A stretch of 64,000 nucleotides of DNA from Mycolicibacterium tusciae (GTDB lineage Bacteria > Actinomycetota > Actinomycetes > Mycobacteriales > Mycobacteriaceae), in contig NZ_MVIM01000005.1 in assembly GCF_002086795.1 (NCBI RefSeq), forward strand, positions 248,001-312,000, given 5' to 3'. Position numbers and translations under genes: made by a program. This document shows positions 1-10,551 of this stretch, piece by piece (the stretch's first letter is position 1; the number at the start of each line of letters is the position of its first letter). The notes beneath the pieces are model-generated. The model was given only the letters and a program-made list of their open reading frames with translations. It did no database searches and was not told where the DNA came from.

Positions 1-3000
1 GGGCCGAGCTGGCCGGTGGCGGTCAGGTCACCGAGGAGATCTTCTCCGACCGCATCGCCGAGCTCACCAACCTGCTCGAGCCGGGCCGCGCCGTGCAGTT
101 CAACACGCTGTTCCTGGATCCCTACCTGTGGAAGCTTCAGGTCGGCGGCAAGCGGTTGGTGCAGAGGGCCCGTCAGTCCGGTGCTCCCATCGACGGCGTT
201 GTGGTCAGCGCGGGCATTCCCGATCTCGAGGAAGCGGTCGAGCTGATCGACGAGCTGAACACCGTGGGCCTCAGCCACGTCGTGTTCAAGCCGGGCACGG
301 TCGGCCAGATCAAGTCCGTCATCAACATCGCCGCCGAGGTCCCCGGTAAAGACGTCATCGTCCACATCGAGGGCGGACGCGCAGGTGGTCATCACTCGTG
401 GGAGGACCTCGACGACCTGCTGCTGGCGACCTACGCGGATCTGCGCAAGCTGTCCAACATCACCATCTGCGTCGGCGGCGGCATCGGCACGCCCGAACGG
501 GCGGCCGAGTACCTGTCGGGCGCATGGGCCAAGGCCTACGGCTTCCCCGAAATGCCGGTCGACGGAATTCTCGTCGGCACCGCGGCCATGGCGACCCTGG
601 AGGCCACCACCTCGCCGGCCGTCAAGCAGATGCTGGTCGAGACGACCGGCACCGATCACTGGATCAGTGCCGGAAAAGCCAACGGCGGCATGGCTTCCAG
701 CCGTAGCCAGCTGGGCGCGGACATTCACGAGATCGACAACGCCGCCTCTCGATGTGGCAGGTTGCTCGACGAGGTCGCCGGCGACGCGGATGCCGTGGCG
801 GCCCGTCGTGACGAGCTGATCGCGGCGATGGCCAACACGGCCAAGCCCTACTTCGGCGACGTGAGCGGCATGACCTACCTGCAGTGGCTGAACCGTTACG
901 TCGAGCTGGCGATCGGCGACGGCGACAGCACCGCCGACACCGCAACGCCGGGCAGCCCGTGGATCGCCGACACATGGCGGGACCGGTTCGCCGACATGCT
1001 CAAACGAGCCGAGGCGCGACTTCATCCGCAGGACTCCGGCCCGATCGAGACGCTCTTCGCGGACACTGCCGAAGGCCAAGCGCTGCTTGAGGATCCGCAG
1101 ACCGCGATCGATCAGCTGCTGCAGCGCTACCCGGATGCCGGGACCCTGAAGCTGCACCCCGCCGACGTGCCGTTCTTCATCACGCTGTGCAAGACGCCGG
1201 GCAAGCCCGTCAACTTCGTGCCGGTCATCGACAAGGACGTACGCCGCTGGTGGCGCAGCGACTCGTTGTGGCAGGCCCACGACGCGCGCTACACCGCCGA
1301 CGAGGTGTGCATCATCCCCGGCACACAGGCGGTCGCCGGGATCACGCGGGTCGACGAGCCGGTCGGCGAACTGCTGGACCGCTTCGAGCAGGCGTCGATC
1401 GACGCGCTGGTCGCCTCGGGCGCCGAGCCGACACCGGTGGTGTCTCGCCGCCAGGCCCGCGAGGACGTCACCGGTGCCCTCGCTGTCGTACTCGATTCGC
1501 CCGACGTGCTGTGGGCAGGCCGTACCGCCATCAATCCGGTGCACCGCATCGGCGCACCGGATGAGTGGCAGGCCAACGAAAATCGCAGTGCCACACACCC
1601 GTCCACCGGCGCACGGCTCGAACTGAACGCCGACGGCGTGGTCACCCTGAGTGTCCCGCTGAGCGACATCTGGATCGACATCCGCTTCACTCTCCCGTCC
1701 TGCACCGTCAACGGCGGCATGCCGGTCGTGACCGTCGAGGACGCCTCGAAGGCGATGCGTTCGGTCCTCGCGATCGCCGCGGGTGTCGACGGCCCCGACG
1801 CGCTGCCACCGGTGCACGACAACACCGCGTCGGTCACCGTCGAATGGGATCCGGAGGAGGTCGCCGACCACACCGGCGTCACCGCGACCTTCGGGGCGCC
1901 GTTGGCGCCCGGTCTCACGCTGGTGCCGGACGCACTTGTAGGCCATTGCTGGCCCGCAGTTTTCGCGGCCATCGGTGCCGCCGTCACCGACGACGGGATC
2001 CCCGTAATCGAGGGTCTGCTGAGCCTGGTGCACCTGGACCATGCCGCCCACCTGCTCGCGCCGATGCCGAAGTCGACGGCCCAATTGACGGTCACCGCAA
2101 CAAGTTCGGCCGCCTTCGACACCGAGTACGGACGCGTTGTCCCAGTGACCGTCGACGTCACCGACGCCGACGGCACCACCCTGGCGAAACTCGAAGAGCG
2201 GTTTGCGATCCGCGGCCGCACGGGCGCCGTCGAACTCAGCGACCCGCCGCGCGCCGGCGGTGCGATCACCGACAACGCGACCGAGACGCCGCGTCGCCGC
2301 CGTCGTGACGTCACCGTCGCTGCGCCGACCGACATGCGTGCCTTCGCGGTGGTGTCCGGTGACCACAACCCGATCCACACCGACCGTGCGGCCGCGCTGC
2401 TGGCCGGCCTGAAATCGCCCATCGTGCACGGCATGTGGCTGTCGGCCGCTGCGCAGCACGTGGTGGCCGCCACCGACGGCAAGGCCGCCCCGCCGGCCCG
2501 TGTGGTCGGCTGGACGTCGCGATTCCTCGGCATGGTGCTGCCCGGCGACGACATCGACTTCCGCGTCGACCGTGTCGGAATCGACCGTGGCGCAGAGATC
2601 GTCGAGGTCGCCGCGCGCGTCAACAACGAGCTCGTGATGTCGGCCACGGCGCAACTGGCCGCCCCGAAGACGGTCTATGCGTTCCCCGGCCAAGGCATCC
2701 AGCACAAAGGTATGGGCATGGAGGTTCGCTCCCGGTCCAAGGCCGCGCGCAAGGTGTGGGACACCGCCGACAAGTTCACCCGCGAGACCCTGGGCTTCTC
2801 GGTGCTGCACGTGGTGCGGGACAACCCGACCAGCCTGATCGCCAGCGGTGTGCATTACCACCATCCCGACGGCGTGCTGTTCCTGACGCAGTTCACCCAG
2901 GTCGCGATGGCGACTGTGGCGGCCGCTCAGGTCGCCGAGATGCGGGAACAGGGCGCGTTCGTCGAGGGTGCGCTGGCTTGCGGCCACTCCGTCGGCGAGT

Positions 3001-6000
3001 ACACCGCCCTGGCCTGTGTCAGCGGTGTCTACGAGCTGGACGCACTGCTGGAGGTGGTGTTCCACCGCGGCAGCAAGATGCACGACATCGTTCCGCGCGA
3101 CCACCTGGGCCGGTCCAACTACCGGCTGGCTGCCATCCGGCCGTCGCAGATCGATCTCGACGACGACGACGTCCCCGGCTTCATCGAAGAGATCTCCGAG
3201 CGCACCGGTGAATTCCTGCAGATCGTGAACTTCAACCTGCGTGGCTCGCAGTACGCCATCGCCGGTACGGTCCGCGGCCTGGAGGTGCTGGAGGAGGAAG
3301 TCGAGAAGCGTCGCGAGATCAGCGGCGGCAAGCGGTCATTCATTCTGGTGCCCGGTATCGACGTGCCGTTCCACTCCTCGGTGCTGCGGGTCGGCGTCGC
3401 CGACTTCCGTCGCTCGCTCGAGCGCGTCATGCCGCGCGGCGCGGATCCCGACCTGATCGTCGGCAAGTACATCCCGAACCTGGTGCCGCGGCCGTTCACG
3501 CTCGACAAGGATTTCATTCAGGAGATCCGCGATCTGGTGCCCGCCGAGCCGCTCGACGAGATCCTGGCCGACTACGACACCTGGCGGAACGAGAAGCCGA
3601 GCGAGCTGATGCGCAAGGTCGTGATCGAGCTGCTGGCATGGCAATTCGCCAGCCCGGTGCGCTGGATCGAGACGCAGGACCTGCTCTTCATCGAGGAGGC
3701 CGCGGGCGGTCTGGGTATCGAGCGGTTCGTAGAGATCGGTGTGAAATCCGCGCCGACCGTCGCGGGGCTCGCGACCAACACGCTCAAGCTCCCGGAGTAC
3801 TCACACAACACGACCGAGGTGCTGAACTCGGAGCGCGACGCCGCGGTGCTGTTCGCCACGGACACCGACCCCGAGCCGGAGCTCGATGCGGACGACGGTG
3901 CCGACGCGGCGCCCGCGCCCGTGGAGTCCGCGCCGCCGGTCGAGGCCGCCCCCGCCGCCGCACCCGCGGCGCCGTCGGGTGGACCGCGCCCGGAGGATCT
4001 GGTCTACGACGCGGCCGACGCCACCACGGCGCTGATCGCGTTGTCGGCGAAGATGCGCATCGATCAGATCGAGCCGCTGGACTCCATCGAGTCGATCACC
4101 GACGGTGCGTCGTCGCGGCGCAACCAGCTGCTGGTCGACCTCGGCTCGGAGTTGAATCTCGGTGCCATCGACGGTGCCGCAGACGCCGACCTGGCCGGGC
4201 TGAAGGGTCAGGTCACCAAGCTGGCTCGTACGTACAAGCCTTACGGCCCAGTGCTTTCCGACGCCATCAACGACCAGCTTCGTACGGTCCTCGGGCCGTC
4301 CGGCAAGCGGCCCGCTTACATCGCCGAGCGGGTCAAGAAGACCTGGGAACTCGGTGACGGCTGGGTCAAGCACGTCACGGTCGAGGTGGCGCTGGGCACC
4401 CGCGAGGGTTCCAGCGTGCGCGGTGGTGAGTTGGGCGGCCTGCACGCGGGCGCGCTTGCGGACGCGGCTTCCGTCGACAAAGTCATCGACGCCGCGGTGT
4501 CGGCGGTGGGTGCACGGCACGGTGTGGCCGTCACGCTGCCCGCTGCAGCCGGCGGCGGTGGCGGTGTCGTGGACTCGGCGGCACTCGGAGAGTTCGCCCA
4601 ACAGGTGACCGGACCCAACGGTGTACTCGCTTCGGCGGCCCGTCTGATCCTGGGTCAGCTCGGCCTGGACACCCCGGTCAGCGCGCCGGAAGCGACGGAT
4701 GCGGAGCTCATCGATCTGGTAACTGCCGAATTGGGTTCGGACTGGCCACGTTTGGTCGCCCCGACGTTCGACAGCCGCAAGGCAGTGGTGTTCGACGACC
4801 GCTGGGCCAGCGCACGTGAGGATCTGGCCAGGTTCTGGTTGCTGGACGAGGGCGAGATCGACGCCGACTGGCAGCGTCTTTCCGAGCGGTTCGAAGGCGC
4901 CGGCCACATCGTCGGCACCCAGGCCACCTGGTGGCAGGGCAAGGCGCTGGCGGCGGGCCGAAACATTCACGCGTCGCTGTACGGCCGCGCGGCCGCAGGC
5001 GCGGAGAACCCGGGCAAGGGGAGCTACACCGACGAGATCGCGGTGGTGACCGGCGCATCGAAGGGCTCCATCGCGGCATCCGTGGTGGCCCAACTCCTCG
5101 ACGGCGGGGCGACGGTCATCGCGACCACGTCCAAGCTCGACGACACCCGGCTGGCGTTCTACCGCGATCTGTACCGGAACAACGCCAGGTTCGAAGCCAA
5201 GTTGTGGGTCGTGCCCGCCAACATGGCGTCCTACAGCGACATCGACGCGCTCGTCGAGTGGGTCGGTACGGAACAGAGTGAAAGCCTTGGGCCGAAGTCC
5301 ATTCACCTCAAGGATGCGCTGACACCAACGCTTCTGTTCCCGTTCGCGGCGCCGCGAGTGGCGGGCGACCTGTCGGATGCGGGATCGCGCGCCGAGATGG
5401 AGATGAAGGTCTTGCTGTGGGCCGTTCAGCGGCTGATCGGCGGGCTGTCGCACGTCGGCGCGGAACGTGACATCGCGGCGCGGTTGCACGTAGTGCTGCC
5501 GGGCTCTCCCAACCGCGGGATGTTCGGCGGTGATGGTGCCTACGGCGAATCCAAGTCCGCGCTCGACGCGTTGGTGACCCGGTGGAAGGCCGAATCGTCG
5601 TGGGCGCAGCGGGTTTCGCTGGCGCATGCGTTGATCGGCTGGACCAAGGGCACGGGACTGATGGGTCACAACGACGCCATCGTCGACGCCGTGGAAGAAG
5701 CCGGAGTGACGACCTATACCACCGACGAGATGGCGAAGATGTTGCTCGATCTGTGCGACATCGAGTCGAAGGTGGCCGCTGCGCGCGAGCCGTTGCAGGC
5801 GGACCTGACCGGCGGATTGGCCGAGGTCGAACTGGACCTGGCCGAGTTGGCCGCCAACGCGCGCGACGAGCAGGCGGCCGGCGGAGCCGAGAGCGACGAC
5901 GCCGACGGCAACGATGCCGGCACGATCCGCGCGCTGCCGTCCCCGCCGCGTGGCTACCGGGCTGCGCCGCCGCCGGAATGGGACGACCTCGACGTCGACC

Positions 6001-7910
6001 CCGCCGATCTGGTGGTGATCGTCGGCGGCGCCGAGCTCGGACCCTACGGTTCGTCACGCACCCGCCTCGAGATGGAGGTCGACAACGAGCTGTCGGCGGC
6101 CGGCGTGCTGGAGCTCGCGTGGACCACCGGCCTGGTCAAGTGGGAGGACGATCCCACCCCGGGTTGGTACGACGTCCAGACCGGCGATTTGGTCGACGAG
6201 GGCGAGCTGGTGGAGCGTTATCACGACGCGGTCATCGAGCGGGTCGGCATCCGCGAGTTCGTCGACGACGGCGCGATCGATCCGGATCACGCTTCACCGA
6301 TCATGGTTTCGGTCTTCCTCGACAAGGACTTCTCGTTCATCGTGTCGTCGGAGGCCGAGGCTCGGCCGTTCGTGGAATTCGATCCGGAGCACACGGTCAT
6401 CGCGCCGGTGCCGGACAGCAGTGACTGGCAGGTGACCCGCAAGGCGGGCACCGAGATTCGGGTGCCGCGCAAGACGAAGCTGTCCCGTACGGTCGGCGCG
6501 CAGATCCCGACGGGCTTCGATCCGATGGTGTACGGCGTCCCCGCGGACATGGTGTCGTCGATCGACCGGTTGGCGCTGTGGAACCTCGTCACCACCGTCG
6601 ATGCCTTCCTGTCCGCGGGTTTCTCCCCTACCGAGCTGATGCGCTGGGTCCACCCCAGCCTGGTGGCCAGCACGCAGGGCACCGGCATGGGTGGCATGAC
6701 GTCGATGCAGACCATGTACCACGGCAACTTGCTCGGCCGGAACAAGCCCAACGACATTTTGCAGGAGGTTCTGCCGAATGTCATTGCCGGACATGTGGTT
6801 CAGTCCTACATCGGCAGTTACGGCTCGATGATCCACCCGGTCGGCGCGTGCGCCACCGCGGCGATCTCCGTCGAAGAAGGTGTAGACAAGATCCGTCTCG
6901 GTAAGGCCGAGTTCGTGGTGGCTGGCGGTTACGACGACCTGACGCTGGAGGCCATCATCGGATTCGGTGACATGTCGGCCACAGCCGACACCGAGATGAT
7001 GCGGGCCAAGGGCATCAGCGACTCGAAGTTCTCGCGCGCCAACGACCGTCGCCGACTCGGATTCGTCGAGGGACAGGGCGGCGGGACGATCCTGCTCGCC
7101 CGCGGTGACCTCGCGCTGAAGATGGGTCTGCCGGTGTTGTCCGTCGTGGCCTACGTGTCGTCGTTCGGCGACGGTGTGCACACGTCGATCCCCGCGCCGG
7201 GGCTCGGTGCGCTGGCAGCCGGTCGTGGCGGCAAGGGATCGCAGTTGGCACGTTCGCTGGCGAAGCTGGGTGTGGGTGCCGACGACATCGCAGTGGTGTC
7301 CAAGCACGACACCTCGACGCTGGCCAACGATCCGAACGAAACCGAGTTGCACGAGCGTCTTGCGGATTCGATGGGCCGGTCGGCCGGTGCGCCACTTTTC
7401 GTGGTGTCACAGAAGAGCCTGACCGGGCACTCGAAGGGTGGTGCCGCGGCGTTCCAGATGATGGGGTTGTGCCAGATCCTGCGCGACGGCGTCATTCCGC
7501 CGAACCGCAGCCTGGACTGCGTCGACGAAGAAATGTCCGGAGCCGGACACCTCGTCTGGCTGCGCGACAGCCTCAAGTTCGGCGACAGGTTCCCGTTGAA
7601 GGCCGGTCTGATCACCAGCCTCGGCTTCGGACACGTGTCCGGACTGGTGGCGCTGGTGCACCCGCAGGCGTTCATCGCGGCGCTGAGTCCCGATCAGCGT
7701 GAGGACTACAAGCGCAGGGCTGATGCACGTGTGCTGGCCGGACAGCTGCGGCTGGCGTCGGCGATCGCGGGTGGCCGGCCGCTGTACGAGAAGCCGGCCG
7801 ACCGGCGATTCGGTGGAGACGTCGCGGAGAAGCGGCAGGAAGCAGCAATGCTTCTGGACGAGTCTTCGCGCCTCGGTGAGGACGATGTGTACCTGCTCTC
7901 GGGGCAGTGA
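1..7910 (+). CDS. fas: Type I fatty acid synthase, multidomain (5' end missing)
   Basis: This is the C-terminal roughly 2,630 residues of bacterial FAS I, which makes C16-C26 acyl-CoAs for membrane lipids and mycolic acid precursors in the cytosol. The frame is open from the first base of the window, so the N-terminal acetyltransferase part lies upstream. Visible in order: enoyl reductase barrel (about 90-960, with HIEGGRAGGHHSW); hot-dog dehydratase (GDHNPIHTD near 2355); malonyl/palmitoyl transferase (FPGQG, then GHSVGEYTAL with the nucleophilic Ser codon at 2988); an Ala/Pro-rich linker (3890-3980); ACP (about 3990-4260); ketoreductase (VTGASKGSIA near 5046); and ketosynthase (active-site Cys codon at 6849 in GACATA, then KHDTST and GHSKGG). 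The Cys, His and Lys motifs look intact. It corresponds to M. tuberculosis Rv2524c. acpS begins 15 bp downstream, so the synthase and its phosphopantetheinyl transferase are probably cotranscribed. Confidence 0.98.
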   Translation, partial: AELAGGGQVTEEIFSDRIAELTNLLEPGRAVQFNTLFLDPYLWKLQVGGKRLVQRARQSGAPIDGVVVSAGIPDLEEAVELIDELNTVGLSHVVFKPGTVGQIKSVINIAAEVPGKDVIVHIEGGRAGGHHSWEDLDDLLLATYADLRKLSNITICVGGGIGTPERAAEYLSGAWAKAYGFPEMPVDGILVGTAAMATLEATTSPAVKQMLVETTGTDHWISAGKANGGMASSRSQLGADIHEIDNAASRCGRLLDEVAGDADAVAARRDELIAAMANTAKPYFGDVSGMTYLQWLNRYVELAIGDGDSTADTATPGSPWIADTWRDRFADMLKRAEARLHPQDSGPIETLFADTAEGQALLEDPQTAIDQLLQRYPDAGTLKLHPADVPFFITLCKTPGKPVNFVPVIDKDVRRWWRSDSLWQAHDARYTADEVCIIPGTQAVAGITRVDEPVGELLDRFEQASIDALVASGAEPTPVVSRRQAREDVTGALAVVLDSPDVLWAGRTAINPVHRIGAPDEWQANENRSATHPSTGARLELNADGVVTLSVPLSDIWIDIRFTLPSCTVNGGMPVVTVEDASKAMRSVLAIAAGVDGPDALPPVHDNTASVTVEWDPEEVADHTGVTATFGAPLAPGLTLVPDALVGHCWPAVFAAIGAAVTDDGIPVIEGLLSLVHLDHAAHLLAPMPKSTAQLTVTATSSAAFDTEYGRVVPVTVDVTDADGTTLAKLEERFAIRGRTGAVELSDPPRAGGAITDNATETPRRRRRDVTVAAPTDMRAFAVVSGDHNPIHTDRAAALLAGLKSPIVHGMWLSAAAQHVVAATDGKAAPPARVVGWTSRFLGMVLPGDDIDFRVDRVGIDRGAEIVEVAARVNNELVMSATAQLAAPKTVYAFPGQGIQHKGMGMEVRSRSKAARKVWDTADKFTRETLGFSVLHVVRDNPTSLIASGVHYHHPDGVLFLTQFTQVAMATVAAAQVAEMREQGAFVEGALACGHSVGEYTALACVSGVYELDALLEVVFHRGSKMHDIVPRDHLGRSNYRLAAIRPSQIDLDDDDVPGFIEEISERTGEFLQIVNFNLRGSQYAIAGTVRGLEVLEEEVEKRREISGGKRSFILVPGIDVPFHSSVLRVGVADFRRSLERVMPRGADPDLIVGKYIPNLVPRPFTLDKDFIQEIRDLVPAEPLDEILADYDTWRNEKPSELMRKVVIELLAWQFASPVRWIETQDLLFIEEAAGGLGIERFVEIGVKSAPTVAGLATNTLKLPEYSHNTTEVLNSERDAAVLFATDTDPEPELDADDGADAAPAPVESAPPVEAAPAAAPAAPSGGPRPEDLVYDAADATTALIALSAKMRIDQIEPLDSIESITDGASSRRNQLLVDLGSELNLGAIDGAADADLAGLKGQVTKLARTYKPYGPVLSDAINDQLRTVLGPSGKRPAYIAERVKKTWELGDGWVKHVTVEVALGTREGSSVRGGELGGLHAGALADAASVDKVIDAAVSAVGARHGVAVTLPAAAGGGGGVVDSAALGEFAQQVTGPNGVLASAARLILGQLGLDTPVSAPEATDAELIDLVTAELGSDWPRLVAPTFDSRKAVVFDDRWASAREDLARFWLLDEGEIDADWQRLSERFEGAGHIVGTQATWWQGKALAAGRNIHASLYGRAAAGAENPGKGSYTDEIAVVTGASKGSIAASVVAQLLDGGATVIATTSKLDDTRLAFYRDLYRNNARFEAKLWVVPANMASYSDIDALVEWVGTEQSESLGPKSIHLKDALTPTLLFPFAAPRVAGDLSDAGSRAEMEMKVLLWAVQRLIGGLSHVGAERDIAARLHVVLPGSPNRGMFGGDGAYGESKSALDALVTRWKAESSWAQRVSLAHALIGWTKGTGLMGHNDAIVDAVEEAGVTTYTTDEMAKMLLDLCDIESKVAAAREPLQADLTGGLAEVELDLAELAANARDEQAAGGAESDDADGNDAGTIRALPSPPRGYRAAPPPEWDDLDVDPADLVVIVGGAELGPYGSSRTRLEMEVDNELSAAGVLELAWTTGLVKWEDDPTPGWYDVQTGDLVDEGELVERYHDAVIERVGIREFVDDGAIDPDHASPIMVSVFLDKDFSFIVSSEAEARPFVEFDPEHTVIAPVPDSSDWQVTRKAGTEIRVPRKTKLSRTVGAQIPTGFDPMVYGVPADMVSSIDRLALWNLVTTVDAFLSAGFSPTELMRWVHPSLVASTQGTGMGGMTSMQTMYHGNLLGRNKPNDILQEVLPNVIAGHVVQSYIGSYGSMIHPVGACATAAISVEEGVDKIRLGKAEFVVAGGYDDLTLEAIIGFGDMSATADTEMMRAKGISDSKFSRANDRRRLGFVEGQGGGTILLARGDLALKMGLPVLSVVAYVSSFGDGVHTSIPAPGLGALAAGRGGKGSQLARSLAKLGVGADDIAVVSKHDTSTLANDPNETELHERLADSMGRSAGAPLFVVSQKSLTGHSKGGAAAFQMMGLCQILRDGVIPPNRSLDCVDEEMSGAGHLVWLRDSLKFGDRFPLKAGLITSLGFGHVSGLVALVHPQAFIAALSPDQREDYKRRADARVLAGQLRLASAIAGGRPLYEKPADRRFGGDVAEKRQEAAMLLDESSRLGEDDVYLLSGQ

Positions 7911-7925
7911 GATAGGTTCTTGCGC

Positions 7926-8321
7926 ATGGCGGTTGTCGGTGTGGGGATCGATCTCGTCTCCATTCCCGACTTCGCCGGACAGGTCGACCAGCCGGGAACG
8001 GTGTTCGCGGAGACGTTCACGCCCGGCGAGCGGCGTGACGCCGCCGACAAGAGCTCGTCGGCGGCGCGCCACCTAGCGGCGCGCTGGGCCGCCAAGGAGG
8101 CGGTGATCAAGGCGTGGTCGGGGTCGCGGTTCGCCAAGCGGCCGATGCTGCCGGAGGGCATTCATCGCGACATCGAGGTCGTCACCGACATGTGGGGTCG
8201 ACCCAAGGTGCGGCTCAGCGGCGCCATCGGCGAACACCTGAAGGACGTGATCATTCACGTGTCGATGACCCACGAGGGCGATACTGCGGCGGCGGTCGTG
8301 ATCCTCGAGGAGCGCGACTAA
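7926..8321 (+). CDS. acpS: Holo-[acyl-carrier-protein] synthase
   Basis: This 131-residue enzyme transfers 4'-phosphopantetheine from CoA to the ACP serine. The N-terminal motif GVGIDLVSIPDF carries the metal-binding Asp, and RWAAKEAVIKAW carries the metal-binding Glu, both typical of the AcpS family at about its usual length. ATG 7926 is preferred over an in-frame TTG six bases upstream. The gene follows fas by 15 bp, matching Rv2524c-Rv2523c in M. tuberculosis, where AcpS activates the FAS I ACP domain and FAS-II AcpM. No separate promoter is evident in the short gap. Confidence 0.95.
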   Translation: MAVVGVGIDLVSIPDFAGQVDQPGTVFAETFTPGERRDAADKSSSAARHLAARWAAKEAVIKAWSGSRFAKRPMLPEGIHRDIEVVTDMWGRPKVRLSGAIGEHLKDVIIHVSMTHEGDTAAAVVILEERD

Positions 8322-8405
8322 CAGCTTGCGCCGAAATTGCGTTCCAGCAGGAAAAGTGCGAGTAGAAGCCTGCTGGAATTCAATTTCGCGGTTAGCGTCG
8401 AATTC

Positions 8406-9752
8406 ATGAGCGATCTCATGCAGCGGGTGCGCGACGTGTTGCCGTCGGTGCGCCGCGACCTGGAAGGCCTCGTGCGTATTCAGTCGGTGTGGGCCGATCC
8501 GGCCCGCCGTGGCGAAGTGCAGCGCAGCGCCGATGCAGTGGTAAAGCTGTTGTCGGAGGCGGGCTTCAAGGATGTACAGATCGTCAGCGAGGGCGGCGCC
8601 CCCGCCGTCATCGCCAGGCATCCGGCGCCACCGGGCGCGCCCACCGTGTTGCTCTACGCCCACCACGACGTTCAGCCCGAGGGTGACCACACGCAGTGGA
8701 ACTCACCACCGTTCGAGCCCACCGAGCGCGACGGACGCCTCTACGGACGCGGAACGGCCGACGACAAGGCCGGCATCGCAACGCATCTGGCGGCTTTCCG
8801 GGCCCACCGTGGCAACCCGCCCGTCGGCGTCACGGTGTTCGTCGAGGGGGAGGAGGAATCGGGCTCGCCATCGCTGTCCCGACTGCTGGCCGCACACCGT
8901 GAGACGCTGGCGTCCGACGTGATCGTCATCGCCGACTCCGACAACTGGAGCACCGACGTGCCCTCGTTGACGGTGTCGCTACGGGGTCTGGCGGACTGCG
9001 TGGTCGAGGTCGCGACGTTGGATCACGGCCTGCACTCGGGGTTGTGGGGCGGCGTCGCCCCCGATGCGTTGACGGTGCTGGTGCGGCTGCTGGCCAGCCT
9101 GCACGACGATGAGGGCAACGTGGCCGTCGCGGGATTACACGAAGCTGCCGCTGCCGACGTCGATTACCCGCCGGAGCGGGTTCGCGCCGAGACGGGCCTG
9201 CTGGACGGGGTCCGCGAAATCGGTTCCGGGTCGGTCCCGCAACGACTTTGGGCCAAGCCGGCGATCACGGTGATCGGTATCGACACCACGCCGATCGACA
9301 AGGCGTCGAACACGTTGATTCCGCGGGCGCGGGCGAAGGTCAGCATGCGCGTCGCGCCGGGTGGCGACGCGGAGAAGCACCTTGCGGCCCTGACCCGTCA
9401 CTTGGAGCAGAGCGCGCCATGGGGGGCGCAGGTGACCGTCACCCCCGGCGACGTCGGCCAGCCGTACACCATCGACGCCACCGGAGCCGTCTACGACGTG
9501 GCCCGCGCGGCGTTCCGGCAGGCATGGGGCGCCGAGCCCGTCGACACGGGTATCGGTGGGTCCATTCCGTTCATCGCCGCGTTCGCCGAGGCGTTCCCGT
9601 CGGCCAAGATCCTGGTCACCGGCGTCGAAGACCCTGCGACACAGGCGCACAGCGTCAACGAGAGTCTGCACCTCGGAGTGCTGGAGCGTGCTGCCACCGC
9701 CGAGGCGCTGCTGCTGGCGAACCTGGGCTCAGACGGAAAGGTCGCGACGTAG
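8406..9752 (+). CDS. M20 family dipeptidase/metallopeptidase
   Basis: This is a cytosolic zinc exo/dipeptidase-like protein of 448 residues. M20 metal-site motifs are visible in order: YAHHDVQP (His and Asp), [10 protein letters not shown] (bridging Asp), GEEESGS (catalytic Glu pair), and a C-terminal AHSVNE His. The inserted dimerisation domain lies in the middle third. The start at ATG 8406 gives MSDLMQRVR; the reading frame stays open further upstream, but no better ribosome site is seen there. It matches the position of Rv2522c between acpS and bcp. Its stop overlaps the convergent bcp gene by 24 bp, so the two run tail to tail with no room for a terminator. The substrate cannot be named from sequence. 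Confidence 0.9.
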   Translation: MSDLMQRVRDVLPSVRRDLEGLVRIQSVWADPARRGEVQRSADAVVKLLSEAGFKDVQIVSEGGAPAVIARHPAPPGAPTVLLYAHHDVQPEGDHTQWNSPPFEPTERDGRLYGRGTADDKAGIATHLAAFRAHRGNPPVGVTVFVEGEEESGSPSLSRLLAAHRETLASDVIVIADSDNWSTDVPSLTVSLRGLADCVVEVATLDHGLHSGLWGGVAPDALTVLVRLLASLHDDEGNVAVAGLHEAAAADVDYPPERVRAETGLLDGVREIGSGSVPQRLWAKPAITVIGIDTTPIDKASNTLIPRARAKVSMRVAPGGDAEKHLAALTRHLEQSAPWGAQVTVTPGDVGQPYTIDATGAVYDVARAAFRQAWGAEPVDTGIGGSIPFIAAFAEAFPSAKILVTGVEDPATQAHSVNESLHLGVLERAATAEALLLANLGSDGKVAT

Positions 9753-10202
9753 CTTGGCCACGTGACCTGTGGCGCGGACGTTGTACTGCGCCTCGGCGAT
9801 CTTGCCCTTCTCGTCGACCACGAACGTCGAACGAATAACGCCCTGAACAGTTTTGCCGTACATCATCTTCTCGCCGTAGGCGCCCCACGCCGTGAGGACC
9901 GCGCGGTCGGGGTCGGACAGCAGCGGAAACGTCAGCTTCTCCTTGTCGCGGAACTTGGCCAGCTTCTCGGGCTTGTCTGGGGAGACGCCGATCACGTCGA
10001 GTCCGGCTCCGTTGAGTTCGCCGAGGCTGTCCCGGAAGTCGCACGCCTGCTTGGTGCAGCCCGGTGTGGAGGCGGCGGGGTAGAAGTACACGATGACCTT
10101 GCGGCCCTTGTAGTCGGAGAGCTTGACGGTCTTGCCGTCGGCGTCAGGCAGGCTGAACGCGGGGGCTTTGTCGCCCACCTCGAGTCGCGGAGTCTGTGAC
10201 AC
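9729..10202 (-). CDS. bcp: Peroxiredoxin, BCP/PrxQ type (thiol peroxidase)
   Basis: This 157-residue thioredoxin-fold peroxidase reduces H2O2 and organic hydroperoxides. The peroxidatic Cys49 lies in [12 protein letters not shown], and Cys54 five residues later is the probable resolving Cys, the atypical 2-Cys spacing of the BCP/PrxQ group. GTG at 10202 (VSQTPRLEV) is chosen because a GAGAGG-like ribosome site lies about 10 bases upstream. The longer open frame back to 10271 adds residues unlike the family. It matches Rv2521 in the same neighbourhood. It converges on the M20 peptidase, overlapping its 3' end. Confidence 0.93.
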   Translation of the reverse strand: MSQTPRLEVGDKAPAFSLPDADGKTVKLSDYKGRKVIVYFYPAASTPGCTKQACDFRDSLGELNGAGLDVIGVSPDKPEKLAKFRDKEKLTFPLLSDPDRAVLTAWGAYGEKMMYGKTVQGVIRSTFVVDEKGKIAEAQYNVRATGHVAKLRRDLSV

Positions 10203-10309
10203 GTGAGCGGATCCCCTCTCATGGACCGGTGCACTTCGATTGATGCGAGCTGATCTAGGGTAGTTCCGCAAGGCACCGGAGTTGGAGCAGGGCTTGACGC
10301 GTATGGGAG

Positions 10310-10540
10310 ATGGATGTGGCGGACCGCGACCCCGACACCATCAAGCAGGAGATCGACCTGGCTCGCGACCAGCTGGCGCTGACGGTCGACTCGCTGGCTG
10401 AGCGTGCCAACCCGCGTCGGCTGGCCGACGACCTCAAGGCCGGGCTGGTGCAGTTCGTCAAGAAGCCGCCGGTGGCCATCTCGCTGGCAGGCGTGGGAAC
10501 TGTGGTGATCGTGCTCGTCGTGCGCCGTATCAGGCGCTGA
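10310..10540 (+). CDS. DUF3618 small membrane protein
   Basis: This protein of about 76 residues has a charged helical N-terminus ([20 protein letters not shown]) followed by one hydrophobic segment near the C-terminus ([16 protein letters not shown]) and a basic tail (RRIRR). This is the usual layout of the DUF3618 family, whose function is not established. ATG 10310 is given, but GTG 10316 is equally likely because GGGAGA is better spaced for it, giving 74 residues. It is divergent from bcp, as in M. tuberculosis Rv2520c. The single membrane anchor with a basic tail suggests a cytoplasm-facing N-terminus. Confidence 0.82.
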   Translation: MDVADRDPDTIKQEIDLARDQLALTVDSLAERANPRRLADDLKAGLVQFVKKPPVAISLAGVGTVVIVLVVRRIRR

Positions 10541-10551
10541 GGCTGCTCAGT

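Noticed and set aside
1289..2647. Minus-strand open frame of about 450 codons inside fas
   Set aside because: Antisense shadow of the dehydratase region with Ser/Thr/Pro-rich translation and no family resemblance.
3801..5669. Long minus-strand open frame (about 620 codons) opposite fas
   Set aside because: It mirrors high-GC coding sequence of fas; no ribosome site, low-complexity Arg/Gly-rich translation.
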